Below are positions 1 to 7,513 of a stretch of 16,463 nucleotides of DNA, one piece after another. Below the pieces are notes generated by a model. That model was not told the DNA's origin. It saw only the letters and a list, made by a program, of their open reading frames with translations, and did not search any database. The position numbers and the translations under genes are program-made. Source of the stretch: Allomyces macrogynus ATCC 38327 (Eukaryota; Blastocladiomycota; Blastocladiomycetes; Blastocladiales; Blastocladiaceae); assembly GCA_000151295.1 (NCBI GenBank), contig GG745380.1, positions 175,502 through 191,964 of the forward strand, given 5' to 3'. Each line of letters begins with the position of its first letter. Position 1 is the stretch's first letter.

Positions 1-103
1 GGTCGTGTGCCCGGATTACGAGAATGTGGTCACGGAGCATGTGGTCATGCTGGCGAACGTGACGGTGCAGGTGTGCGAGGCGACGGGCAAGTGTCGTGGG
101 TAG
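1..103 (+). CDS. 3' end of a third LEA2-like membrane protein gene (partial)
   Basis: The window opens inside an open reading frame that reads from base 2 and stops at TAG 101-103. The 33 residues end in VCEATGKCRG and contain a VCP near the start. The two complete genes downstream end in QACKETEKCH and QACEETGKCR and have a VCP at the matching place, so this is the C-terminus of an upstream paralogue. The cysteines of VCP, of the following VC/AC and of the final KC are conserved in all three, which suggests disulfides in an outer domain. This copy has one extra residue before the stop. Everything upstream lies outside the window, so whether the gene is intact cannot be judged. Confidence 0.8.
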   Translation, partial: VVCPDYENVVTEHVVMLANVTVQVCEATGKCRG

Positions 104-429
104 CGTGCGTGGTGGTGTACTATGGATAATCGTGGAGGCGCGCGCGTTGTGTTGGTGTCGGCCATGAGTGAATAATGAAAATGGAATTCCTTATGATCAA
201 TGCATCAACAACGTGGCAGCGCGGCGGTTACCTACAGGCAAATGTGATGATTCAACACATTTTTCGTTCCATTTTCTGCGGCTCCGCTCATGATGGACCC
301 GCTCCACCTTCAACGACCCACTCTCATGCGATGGCGTCGCGACATTGTGACTTTCACCTTCGAACAAGCAGCACAGGCAGACGCCCGCATTGGACTGGCC
401 GCCATATTTGCCTGAAACATGTGTTTCTT

Positions 430-439
430 GTTCGAGAAC
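430..439. promoter_or_regulatory. Heat-shock-element-like palindrome
   Basis: GTTCGAGAAC contains the inverted TTC-nn-GAA pair that is the core of a heat shock element, with a further TTC just upstream. It lies 165 nt before the TATA box of the first full LEA2-like gene. The same ten bases occur in the matching position before the next copy. Function is inferred only from the motif and its conservation. Confidence 0.3.
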
Positions 440-603
440 ACGCCCAGGGATCTCGATAGCCCGCTGCAGGACACAGGATCGGGCGCGCGTGCGCGCGCTC
501 GCTCATCACAAACGCGCCCACATCAGACGGCGCCACGGGCGCCGCATTGCCAACATTCATCCTGGTGTCGGACGCGCAGCGTTTCGAGGTACAGTGCTCT
601 CCG

Positions 604-610
604 TATAAAT
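604..610 (+). promoter_or_regulatory. TATA box of the first full LEA2-like gene
   Basis: TATAAAT lies 182 nt upstream of the ATG at 786. It is embedded in a stretch strongly conserved with the copy at 2356-2362. The long TATA-to-ATG distance implies a leader of roughly 150 nt. Confidence 0.6.
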
Positions 611-785
611 GCGACGAGAACAGGCCCGTGTCCGTTCTCTCGTTCCTCTTGTTCTCCCCCACGGCGACCCTGTTCTTCATCCAGCTCTCCTGCGCTCAGG
701 ATCCATGTACGCGTGCAGCAGCATTTGACCTCGACTGTTGGCTTTTCTGACGCGAGTTCACGCTCGAAATAGCATTCGCTCGACC

Positions 786-1703
786 ATGCCCACCGGTTCA
801 GATGTCGAGCGTCAACCGCACAACGCTGTCCCCGACAAGCCCGCACCCGGCAATGCGGATGCGCAACCGCGCAAGAACCTCGCCCACCGAGTGATCCCCG
901 CCAGCCGTGGTGCGCGGTTCCTGTGCATTGGCACCATTCTCGTCGTGCTCGTCCTGCTCATCACGTTCCTGGCGTTCTGGTTCTCGGCCGACGCGCTCTT
1001 CATCGTGCCCGTGCTGCGCACGACGATTCCGGGCAAGAATGTCGACCCCGCACAGTGGACGCGCGACGGCACCGTGATTCGCAGCGTGCCCAACTGGATC
1101 ATTGACATGTCGGTTGAGAACCGGAACAAGTTTGCCATGACCATCGAGGACCTGGGCGTCACGGCCAAGTTTGTGACGCGTGAGAACCGCACCGTGCTGT
1201 TTGGCAAATCCATCACGCGGCAGTCGCGCGTGACCGTTCACGTCCCAGCCAAGGAGGAGACCAAGTTGAAAATCGAGCTAGACGTACACTGGGACCTGTC
1301 CGATCGCGAGCAGGCCTATGCGCTCAAGTCGCTGCTCGTCCTGTGCGGGGTCAGTGCGTCAAATGTACCGGCAGCACCGAATGTACCGGACGAGCTGCCC
1401 GACTTTACGGGGTCCAAGTCGCCTCCACCCGGGTTTATGAAGTGGGAAATGGGCGCGCGGAAAGTGACTGGGTTCCTTGGGCTTGGGATGACGCCGCCGC
1501 CAGGCGAGTTGGTGGTGTGGGACCAGGTGCATGGGGCGGCGTCTGGCTGGGGTGGTCGGTCGCCAAATGCTCAAGAGGACTGGATTATGGTCGCCGTTTG
1601 CCCGTGGTTGATGGGGAACCGCACGGCCACGCCACCGCAGGATATTGTGCGCCTGGCGATTTTGACGATGCAGGCGTGCAAGGAGACGGAGAAGTGTCAT
1701 TAG
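786..1703 (+). CDS. LEA2-like single-pass membrane protein, copy 1
   Basis: Single-exon gene of 305 residues. An in-frame ATG exists at 738, but the start at 786 (context CGACCATGCC) matches the next copy, whose upstream sequence is not open, so 786 is chosen. Residues 1-44 are polar and rich in Arg/Lys near the membrane. About residues 45-67 are one long hydrophobic segment, giving a likely N-in, C-out (type II) topology. The outer domain has a VPNWIIDMSVENRNKFAMTI stretch that resembles the 'xVxNxN' beginning of LEA2 (Hin1/NDR1-like) domains, then beta-rich sequence, a PPPG-rich linker near residue 215, a WDQVHGAASGWGG motif and four cysteines toward the C-terminus. LEA2 proteins are linked to membrane and stress roles, but membership here is pattern-based and the molecular function is unknown. 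Confidence 0.82.
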   Translation: MPTGSDVERQPHNAVPDKPAPGNADAQPRKNLAHRVIPASRGARFLCIGTILVVLVLLITFLAFWFSADALFIVPVLRTTIPGKNVDPAQWTRDGTVIRSVPNWIIDMSVENRNKFAMTIEDLGVTAKFVTRENRTVLFGKSITRQSRVTVHVPAKEETKLKIELDVHWDLSDREQAYALKSLLVLCGVSASNVPAAPNVPDELPDFTGSKSPPPGFMKWEMGARKVTGFLGLGMTPPPGELVVWDQVHGAASGWGGRSPNAQEDWIMVAVCPWLMGNRTATPPQDIVRLAILTMQACKETEKCH

Positions 1704-2173
1704 AGAAATGGGTTCGTGGTCGTGTGGGCGGTTTGTGGAGCGGCGGAGTGTGCGCAAAGCATTGGCGGATGCACAACTGTGGTCCAGTCACGGTCAGAAT
1801 GTTGTGTATGATCGTGAAAGCGCGTGCATTATGTTGGTGTTGGCCATAAAACAGGTTTAACTGCATCCAATGCATCAGCGGCGCGACAGAACCTTTGTTA
1901 CGGGCAATGTGATAATTGAGCACATGCTTTGTAATTCCTTTCTGCAGCCTCGCCCATGATTGACCCGTTTAAACCGGTCTCATCATCACAAACTCTGAGG
2001 TATTGTGCTCTCCGCTTTGCCAAGGCGTCGTATCACACTGAGACAAAAATATCAGCAATATCAGTGCCTGATGGTAATTTTCATCAACCTACCAAACACT
2101 CTCAAATAGCCAGCAGCACAGGCAGACACCCACGTTGGACTTCGCGCCACATTTTTGTGAAACGTGCTTTTCT

Positions 2174-2183
2174 GTTCGAGAAC
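2174..2183. promoter_or_regulatory. Heat-shock-element-like palindrome, second copy
   Basis: The same GTTCGAGAAC as at 430-439, 173 nt before the TATA box of the second full gene, again preceded by a TTC. Its neighbourhood has diverged, but the ten bases have not. Confidence 0.3.
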
Positions 2184-2355
2184 ATGCCAGGGATCCCGAT
2201 CGCCTGCTGCAAGACACAGGACTGGGCGCGCACACACAAGCGCTCATCTCAAACCTACGCCCACATAACGATGATTGGCGGACGCCGCGGGCGCCGCATT
2301 GTCAACGCTCATCCTGGTGTCGGACGCACAGCGTTTCGAGGTGCAGTGCTCTCCG

Positions 2356-2362
2356 TATAAAG
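2356..2362 (+). promoter_or_regulatory. TATA box of the second full LEA2-like gene
   Basis: TATAAAG, 188 nt upstream of the ATG at 2544, in a leader about 90% identical to that of the preceding copy. Confidence 0.6.
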
Positions 2363-2543
2363 GCGACGAGAACAGGCCCGTCTCCGTTCTCTCGTTCCTA
2401 TTGTTCTCCCCCACGGTGACCCTGTTCTTCATCCAGCTATCCTGCGCTCACGATCCATGTACGCGCGCAGCAGCATTTCTTCTCGACGCTTGGCTTTTCT
2501 AACGTGATTATCGACGCGCTCGCGTAATAGTATTCGCTGGACC

Positions 2544-3455
2544 ATGCCCGCCGCTTCAGACGTCGAGTGTCAACTGCACAACGCTCTCCCCGACAAGCCC
2601 GCACCCGGCAATGCGAATGCGCAACCGCGCAAGAACCTCGCCCACCGAGTGATCCCCGCCAGCCGTGGTGCGCGGTTCCTGTGCATTGGCACCATTCTCG
2701 TCGTGCTCGTCCTGCTCATCACGTTCCTGGCGTTCTGGTTCTCGGCCGACGCGCTCTTCATCGTGCCCGTGCTGCGCACGACGATTCCGGGCAAGAATGT
2801 CGACCCCGCACAGTGGACGCGCGACGGCACCGTGATTCGCAGCGTGCCCAACTGGATCATTGACATGTCGGTTGAGAACCGGAACAAGTTTGCCATGACC
2901 GTCGAGGACCTGGCCGTCACGGCCAAGTTTGCGACGCGCGAGAACCGCAACGTATTGTTTGGCAAGCCCACTGCCCAGCAGTCGCGCGTGACCGTTCACG
3001 TCCCGGCCAAGGAGGAAACCGACGTGAAAATCGAGCTCGACGTGCACTGGGACCTGGCCGATCACGAGCAGGCCAACGCGCTCGCGTCGCTTCTCGTCCT
3101 GTGCGGCATCAGCGCGTCAAGTTTGCCGGCGGCGCTGAATGTGCCGGACGAGTTGCCCGACTTTTCCAGATCCACGCCCGGGATCATGAAGTGGGACTTG
3201 GACGCGCGGAAAGTGACCGGGTTCCTTGGGCTTGGGATGACGCCGCCGCCGGGCGAGTTGGTGGTGTGGGACCAGGTGCATGGGGCGGCTTCTGGGTGGG
3301 GTGGTCGGGTGCACTTTCCGGAGGATTGGACCGCGCTTGCTGTTTGCCCTAATTCGATTGCGAATGCCCGCACGGCGGCCGCGCCGTCAGAGCATATTGT
3401 GCGCCTGGCGAATTTGACGATGCAGGCGTGCGAGGAGACAGGGAAGTGTCGTTAG
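2544..3455 (+). CDS. LEA2-like single-pass membrane protein, copy 2
   Basis: Single-exon gene of 303 residues, start context GGACCATGCC. Layout is that of the preceding copy: polar N-terminus, Arg-rich flank, one membrane segment at about residues 45-67 (FLCIGTILVVLVLLITFLAF), a LEA2-like VPNWIIDMSVENRN stretch, then a beta-rich outer domain ending in QACEETGKCR. Residues about 25-118 are encoded by DNA identical to the first copy. From there on the two proteins differ at many places, with changes concentrated around residues 130-170 and in the loop after the WDQVHGAASGWGG motif. Two residues are lost in the proline-rich linker. The divergent outer domain and invariant membrane anchor fit paralogues that keep one membrane address but differ outside; this is inference. 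Confidence 0.82.
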   Translation: MPAASDVECQLHNALPDKPAPGNANAQPRKNLAHRVIPASRGARFLCIGTILVVLVLLITFLAFWFSADALFIVPVLRTTIPGKNVDPAQWTRDGTVIRSVPNWIIDMSVENRNKFAMTVEDLAVTAKFATRENRNVLFGKPTAQQSRVTVHVPAKEETDVKIELDVHWDLADHEQANALASLLVLCGISASSLPAALNVPDELPDFSRSTPGIMKWDLDARKVTGFLGLGMTPPPGELVVWDQVHGAASGWGGRVHFPEDWTALAVCPNSIANARTAAAPSEHIVRLANLTMQACEETGKCR

Positions 3456-4081
3456 ATAAATGGGTTCGTGGTCGTGAGGGCGGTTTGTGGAGCGGCAGAG
3501 TGTGCGCGAAGCATTGGCGGATGCGCACACGTAACCGCGGTCCGGTCAGCTTGTTGTCGTTATCGAGAGAAAGTGGGAAGCGAAGCTTGCGCTGTTTTGT
3601 GAAAATATTAACGAAAAACTTGATTGTTGCGTGATTGTGAAGACTTGTAAAGACTGGAACCACCCGCGCTGTCGGAAAAGTCGTATGGTTCATCCTGTAT
3701 TGTATCTTGCACAGTTGCCCGGGTATCTTCGGATCAATTACGTAGCCCACGTTGTTGCGTCAGTCACAGTAGAGGGGAACCAAATGGTGATGGTGTGAAA
3801 CAAGAAGCGTGGGCGCCTGAGACCAGCGGAAAGCTCGACGTAAATAGCAAGAGCGACAGCAAGACATATTTTTATCAGGATGGTTTTGCAAGCAACATAC
3901 GCACGCCACACAACGGAACAACAAACCACGCCCACAAATTACCGGGCAGAAAGGGGAGAGCGGCAAAAGAGTCAATCGACAAAGAAGTGAGCGAGCGAGA
4001 GAGAGCATGCAGCGATCAATCGACGCATTGACGGAGCACGCGGGTGCACAACCCACACACGCTGATGTACACGGCCCACCG
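3456..4081. other. Intergenic region between converging genes
   Basis: It holds the 3' flank of the last array copy (to about 3575), then AT-richer unique sequence, then the 3' flank of the minus-strand gene that ends at 4082. No tRNA, repeat or conserved frame is seen. The short open frames on both strands have no protein-like features. Confidence 0.6.
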
Positions 4082-5307
4082 TCAGATTGCCGCCATAGCC
4101 GGACCAGCCGGCTCGCCACCATCGCTCGCCACGGCAGTGGCAACCCGCACCGGCTTGCCGTAGTACTTGGCTGTGATCCGCGGGAGCTTGGTGTTGAACG
4201 AGTACCGCAGCTTGTCGAGCGTAGTCACGGCCGTATCGAGCGCCAGCTTGTCGCCGCGCAGCTCGAGCTTGAGCGTCGTCACCTTGTCGGACACACGCAG
4301 GACGCGCGGTTGCGCCTCGTCGAGGTACGCCGGTGCGACGGTCACTTTGACAGCCTGTGCCGTATTCTTGAGCAGGTCCGGGAACCACTCGTTGTAGACA
4401 GGCCCTGCGAACCCGCCCGCCTTGGGGATCTGGACGAGAACCGACATGACGGTCGGCGGCACCGGCACTTTCGGCATGCTCGCGGCGACAGCGCAGAGCT
4501 AGTCGTGCACCCGGCGCAGCTCGGCTTTGACGACTTTGATTGTCTGGAGCGACTCCTGCTGGTGGACCCACTTGCCTTTGACCAATTGCGTGCGTGAGCA
4601 GCACCTGTCGTGATTTTCGCGAGCACAAACTGGGAAGGAACCGCAAACGGGACGAGATAGACCCCGTTCGCCCCCTGCTCAAACTCGGCCTTGCGCATCG
4701 CCTCGATCGGGTCCGGCAGGTCGAGCACGCGCAGCACCGGGATATGGCTCGTCTGTTCGCACGTAGGGGCCGAGCTCACGATGAGCACGCCGCATGGTTG
4801 TCAAAGTGATGGAGAACAAACTGGTCGAGCGTCCGAGCTGCATACACGTCGTGCGACAGCACTTTGAGGTGATAGGGCAGCTTGCTGGACACGGCCGGCC
4901 CGCTCGGGAACGCAATCACCGAGTTGGTGCCAGCAGCGAGCGCAAACACCTGCAGCCGCTTAAACTCGAGCAAGTACTTGACGAGCACGGCCGCTTGCGC
5001 CGGGTCCGCGGCAGACCGCGTCAGATGGAGGGTTGCAGTCATATTGTACTCGTTGATCGCGTCCGATTCGCGCAGGTTGGCGATCCACTGCTTGAGGACG
5101 ATCGCGGGCAAGGCGGACTTGTAGACCACAGGTCGTTGCTGCTGTGCGAGCGCCCCGGCCGTCGCCGCCTGGATCGCCGCAAACGAGCTGAAGTCTGGTC
5201 GCACTCGCGATCAATTGGGTGGAACGGTACGTGACATCCTTGAGAGTCACGTTGCCGATACCAATAATTTGGTCCTCGGTCTTGATCGTCTCGCGCATCA
5301 TCATCAT
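4082..5307 (-). CDS. Unrecognised protein, probable five-exon gene
   Basis: Three long minus-strand frames with protein-like composition follow one another but do not connect directly. They join in one 318-residue frame if four introns are removed: 5195-5261 (67 nt), 4753-4817 (65), 4571-4626 (56) and 4430-4510 (81). All are GT-AG, all restore the phase, and all are of normal size for this window. The last intron also removes an in-frame TAG at 4499-4501. Donors are weaker than elsewhere (GTTCTC for the second; GTGTAT 30 nt upstream is an alternative). The start is one of four consecutive ATGs; an upstream exon is possible. Visible stretches include VLVKYLLEFKRLQVFAL, AEFEQGANGVYLVPFAVPSQ and LPRITAKYYGKPVRV. 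There is no clear signal peptide or membrane segment. I recognise no family. If the splicing is wrong, the alternative is a pseudogene with three frameshifts and a stop. Confidence 0.45.
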
Positions 5308-5657
5308 CTTGTCGGCGGAAATGGCAGGTCGCGTCGGTCGGTCGAGCGGGGCAGCGGGCGGCGCGCGAGAGAAGAGCTTAAGTTTACGCTGAAGTCGCGG
5401 TCGGTGGTAGTGGCCGTCGGCGGGGTCGTTGAAGAGGTTGGGGGAATTGCGGCTTGTCGCCGTCGATGCGCGTGGAAAAGTAGCGCCACGCCGCAGAGAA
5501 GAAGGGCTTCAGTTCAGGTCGGGTCAAGTCGGCACGGGTGCCAGAACGTGTCAGAAAGCAGTGCGGCGAGTCGAAAGCCGTGATCAGGCAGTGGAAGTCG
5601 GTGCGGGATCGTTGTCGTTGACGTTGTGGCCGGGATCAATGCTGCCATCACCAGAAA

Positions 5658-5705
5658 ATGATGGACTCGCGAAATGATGTACTCGCGAAGTGATCATGTT
5701 CGCGT
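5658..5705 (+). repeat. Three tandem 16-nt repeats
   Basis: Three successive 16-mers: ATGATGGACTCGCGAA, ATGATGTACTCGCGAA and a degenerate GTGATCATGTTCGCGT. The first two differ by one base. They lie about 220-265 nt upstream of the first SDR start and could be a cluster of regulatory sites or slippage products. Confidence 0.7.
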
Positions 5706-5790
5706 CGCGGTCACGCCGATATGACGAGGCGCCACATCATTCTTCAACATTGCAGAGCATTCACAGCTCGCGTGTCGCCTCCAGCACCTG

Positions 5791-5840
5791 CAAGCTACAG
5801 CACGGTGTCGCTCAACAAGCTGCAGCACGGTGTTGCTCTA
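5791..5840 (+). repeat. Tandem duplication of a 25-nt unit
   Basis: Two adjacent 25-mers starting CAAGCTACAGCACGG and CAAGCTGCAGCACGG, with three differences in all. They lie in the probable leader of the first SDR gene, just before the 9-nt repeat cluster. Confidence 0.75.
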
Positions 5841-5870
5841 CAAGCGAACCCAAACCAACTGCAACACCCG

Positions 5871-5915
5871 CAAGAGCTGCAAGAGCTGCAAGGGCTGCAA
5901 GACCTGTCTGAGCTG
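5871..5915 (+). repeat. Five copies of a 9-nt repeat abutting the SDR start codon
   Basis: Units CAAGAGCTG, CAAGAGCTG, CAAGGGCTG, CAAGACCTG and TCTGAGCTG run up to 7 nt before the ATG at 5923. They are in frame with an upstream ATG at 5830, where they would read as repeated Lys-Ser-Cys type tripeptides. The other two SDR genes have no counterpart. Confidence 0.8.
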
Positions 5916-5922
5916 CAAGACC

Positions 5923-7160
5923 ATGGCGCATTTGACGACAACGCTCTACCCAAGCTACTTGATCACCGGCGCGTCGTCAGGGATCGGTTATGCGCTCGCG
6001 CTCGAGCTCGCCAAGAGGGCGCGCGCTGCCGACGTGCCGCTTGCTCTCGCGCTCACGGCGCGCCGCGAGCAGCCGCTGGAGGAGCTGCGCGTTGCTATTC
6101 TCAATATCCACCCGTGCTTCGTCGTGGTACGGCCAAGCTCCTACGCCAGGCCGCATATTTCCGCTCCCCTGACAAGTTTGTGGCTGGTTGTAGGTCAAGA
6201 AACTCGACGTAACGGCCGGGATCGATGCGATTCGCACGTGCATCGACGAGTGCCATGCAGCCATTGGCCCCATTCATTGCTTTGTGGTGAACGCGGGCGT
6301 GGCAGGTGTGCTTCCATGTGGCCGGATACCTTGTGCCCATGAACTGTTCCCTCACCCCATCATTCGCTCGGATAGCTCTCATGCGCGAGATTGGCCGCGA
6401 CGACGACTTTGCGGTCGACGCCATGGTCATTCAGACCAACCGTGCGTCGTTCATTGCCGTGCCCACTTACTTGTGACGCGCCCACGGCTCATGCCATCTC
6501 GCCACGCTAGTTCTCGGCGCCATGGGCACCGTCGACGCGGCCGTGCGCTACATCAAGCGCAACTACGTCAACAAACTCGGCCCGGGCGCGCACATTGTCG
6601 GCATCTCGTCGCTCGCTGGCTCCATGCTGCTGCCCAGGTTCAGCTCGTACAGCGTATCGAAGGGTGCCTACTCTGCAGTGGAAGGAGGCGTTTCTTCGTC
6701 CTGGATTGATTTGCTGACGCTCATTACGTTGTCTAGCCGCGCTCAACACGTACCTGCGCATCCTCGCCCTTGAAACGCGTAGCGACAACATCGCCGTCTC
6801 GATCCTCAAGCCTGTACGTTTGATACCCGCTTGCTATTCGCGATCTGCTCCACCCACTCGCACCCTTTTCCACCAGCTAACTTGACCTCGTCACGCATGT
6901 AGGGCTACATTGACACGCCCATCAACCAGCACATGCCCACGCGCCCGTTTATGATCACGGTCGCGCGTGGCGCCGAGCTGATTGCGTCGCACATTGCCGA
7001 CAAGACGGCCGAGGCCTATGTGCCCGGGTGGCCGTGGACGCTGGTCGCGTGGATCGTCGCGTGGCTGCCCGGGTGGGTGATTCTCTTCCTAGCCTCGAGC
7101 GCGGCCGTCGAGGGGGACAATATCGGGTCGGCCATTGGCAGCAAGAAGAAGAAGCAATAA
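5923..7160 (+). CDS. Short-chain dehydrogenase/reductase, tandem copy 1
   Basis: Six exons: 5923-6126, 6194-6305, 6376-6441, 6511-6663, 6737-6813 and 6903-7160, giving 289 residues. All introns are GT-AG and end in TAG, with phases 0,1,1,1,0. It is a classical NAD(P)-dependent SDR: cofactor-binding TGASSGIG at residues 15-22, NAG at 101-103, serines of GISSLAG at 160-161 and the catalytic pair in YSVSK (Y174, K178). The C-terminal part (GYIDTPI, then PGWPW) leads into a hydrophobic segment at about 249-269, and the protein ends in KKKKQ, which fits a KKXX ER-retrieval signal. A membrane-anchored ER reductase acting on a lipid-like carbonyl substrate, as in 3-ketosphinganine reductase or DHRS7B relatives, is plausible, but the substrate is not shown. 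An in-frame ATG at 5830 could add 31 Cys/Lys-rich residues; 5923 is preferred because the paralogues start there. Confidence 0.9.
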
Positions 7161-7161
7161 A
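7156..7161 (+). promoter_or_regulatory. AATAAA overlapping the stop codon of SDR copy 1
   Basis: The hexamer AATAAA spans the last codon and TAA stop of the first SDR gene. If used as a poly(A) signal, the 3' UTR would be very short. It may be coincidental. Confidence 0.25.
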
Positions 7162-7513
7162 TGGACGATTGGATCGGCGGAGAGAATTGAATTGTCTTCT
7201 GTCCAGCTTCTTCTCACATCGGGCAGAACCTCTCGCTCCAATCAGGGGGAGACGAACGTCCAAGGCAAACTCTTCATTACCTTCTGGAACTTGTTGCGAG
7301 CTTCAACTGCGTTCGCACGTGGTGCAACACATCACTTGTGACATGGTGTTTGTTTCGGCAGTTATTGCGGGCAGATGACGATTGATTTTTTCCGGACGCC
7401 ACCTGCCTCGCCACCTCGTGTGTTCTGCTGCGGCCTGCGACGAGGCCAGCCGATCAGAAAATAGTGTCTTTTCCGGCGATCGCTGAGACTGATCGTCTAT
7501 TCTCTCAACCGAC
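7161..7513. other. Intergenic region between SDR copies 1 and 2
   Basis: 353 nt holding the 3' flank of copy 1 and the promoter of copy 2. I see no TATA box, repeat or RNA gene. It does not resemble the 5' region of copy 1 or copy 3 beyond short matches, so promoters have diverged more than coding sequence. Confidence 0.5.

Larger units (their letters stand above)
104..785. other. Spacer between array copies with promoter of the second gene
   Basis: No credible gene is seen here. The first 200 nt match the region downstream of the second copy (around 1800-1960), and the part from about 385 matches the upstream region of the third copy. It carries the TATA box and palindrome listed separately, and a pyrimidine-rich leader with several TTC/TTCTC runs between 630 and 690. 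Short open frames here are not conserved between the two spacers. Confidence 0.7.
1704..2543. other. Spacer between the two full LEA2-like genes
   Basis: No gene is supported. The first 110 nt match the 3' flank of the second full gene, and 1800-1960 match the 3' flank of the partial copy. From about 2110 the sequence matches the promoter and leader of the first full gene. The block 1970-2110 is AT-richer and is the least similar to the other spacer. Confidence 0.7.
1..3575 (+). repeat. Tandem gene array, three units, period about 1758 nt
   Basis: The two full genes and their flanks align at a constant offset of 1758 nt through the 5' half of the genes, and the promoters align too (TATA at 604 and 2356, heat-shock-like palindrome at 430 and 2174). 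Sequence after the stop codons is also shared: the stretch after 1703 matches that after 3455 for about 110 nt, and the stretch 104-300 matches about 1800-1960 with a shorter spacer. The array therefore arose by duplication of gene plus promoter. The right boundary is placed near 3575, where similarity to the spacer fades. Boundaries are by eye. Confidence 0.85.
5308..5922. other. Divergent upstream region with tandem repeats
   Basis: It separates the unrecognised minus-strand gene from the first SDR gene and must hold both promoters. No TATA box is evident. It contains three short direct-repeat clusters (listed separately), all in the half nearest the SDR gene. A minus-strand frame at 5304-5489 could hold an upstream exon of the unrecognised gene, but nothing supports it beyond being open. 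Confidence 0.55.

Noticed and set aside
738..785. Upstream in-frame ATG extending the first full LEA2-like gene by 16 codons
   Set aside because: The matching stretch before the second full gene has stops and an unrelated translation, whereas the ATG at 786 aligns with 2544.
798..1241. Minus-strand frames opposite the LEA2-like genes, present in both copies (also 2556-3065)
   Set aside because: Their apparent conservation simply follows from the identical tract on the coding strand; His/Arg-rich and without features.
3456..4081. Search for a mobile element or terminal repeats flanking the LEA2-like array
   Set aside because: No inverted terminal repeats, target-site duplications or transposase-like frame is visible; the array is explained by tandem duplication.
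4007..4682. Long frames on both strands overlapping the unrecognised minus-strand gene (196 and 236 codons)
   Set aside because: Arg/His-rich composition, no motifs; the chosen minus-strand frames look far more protein-like.
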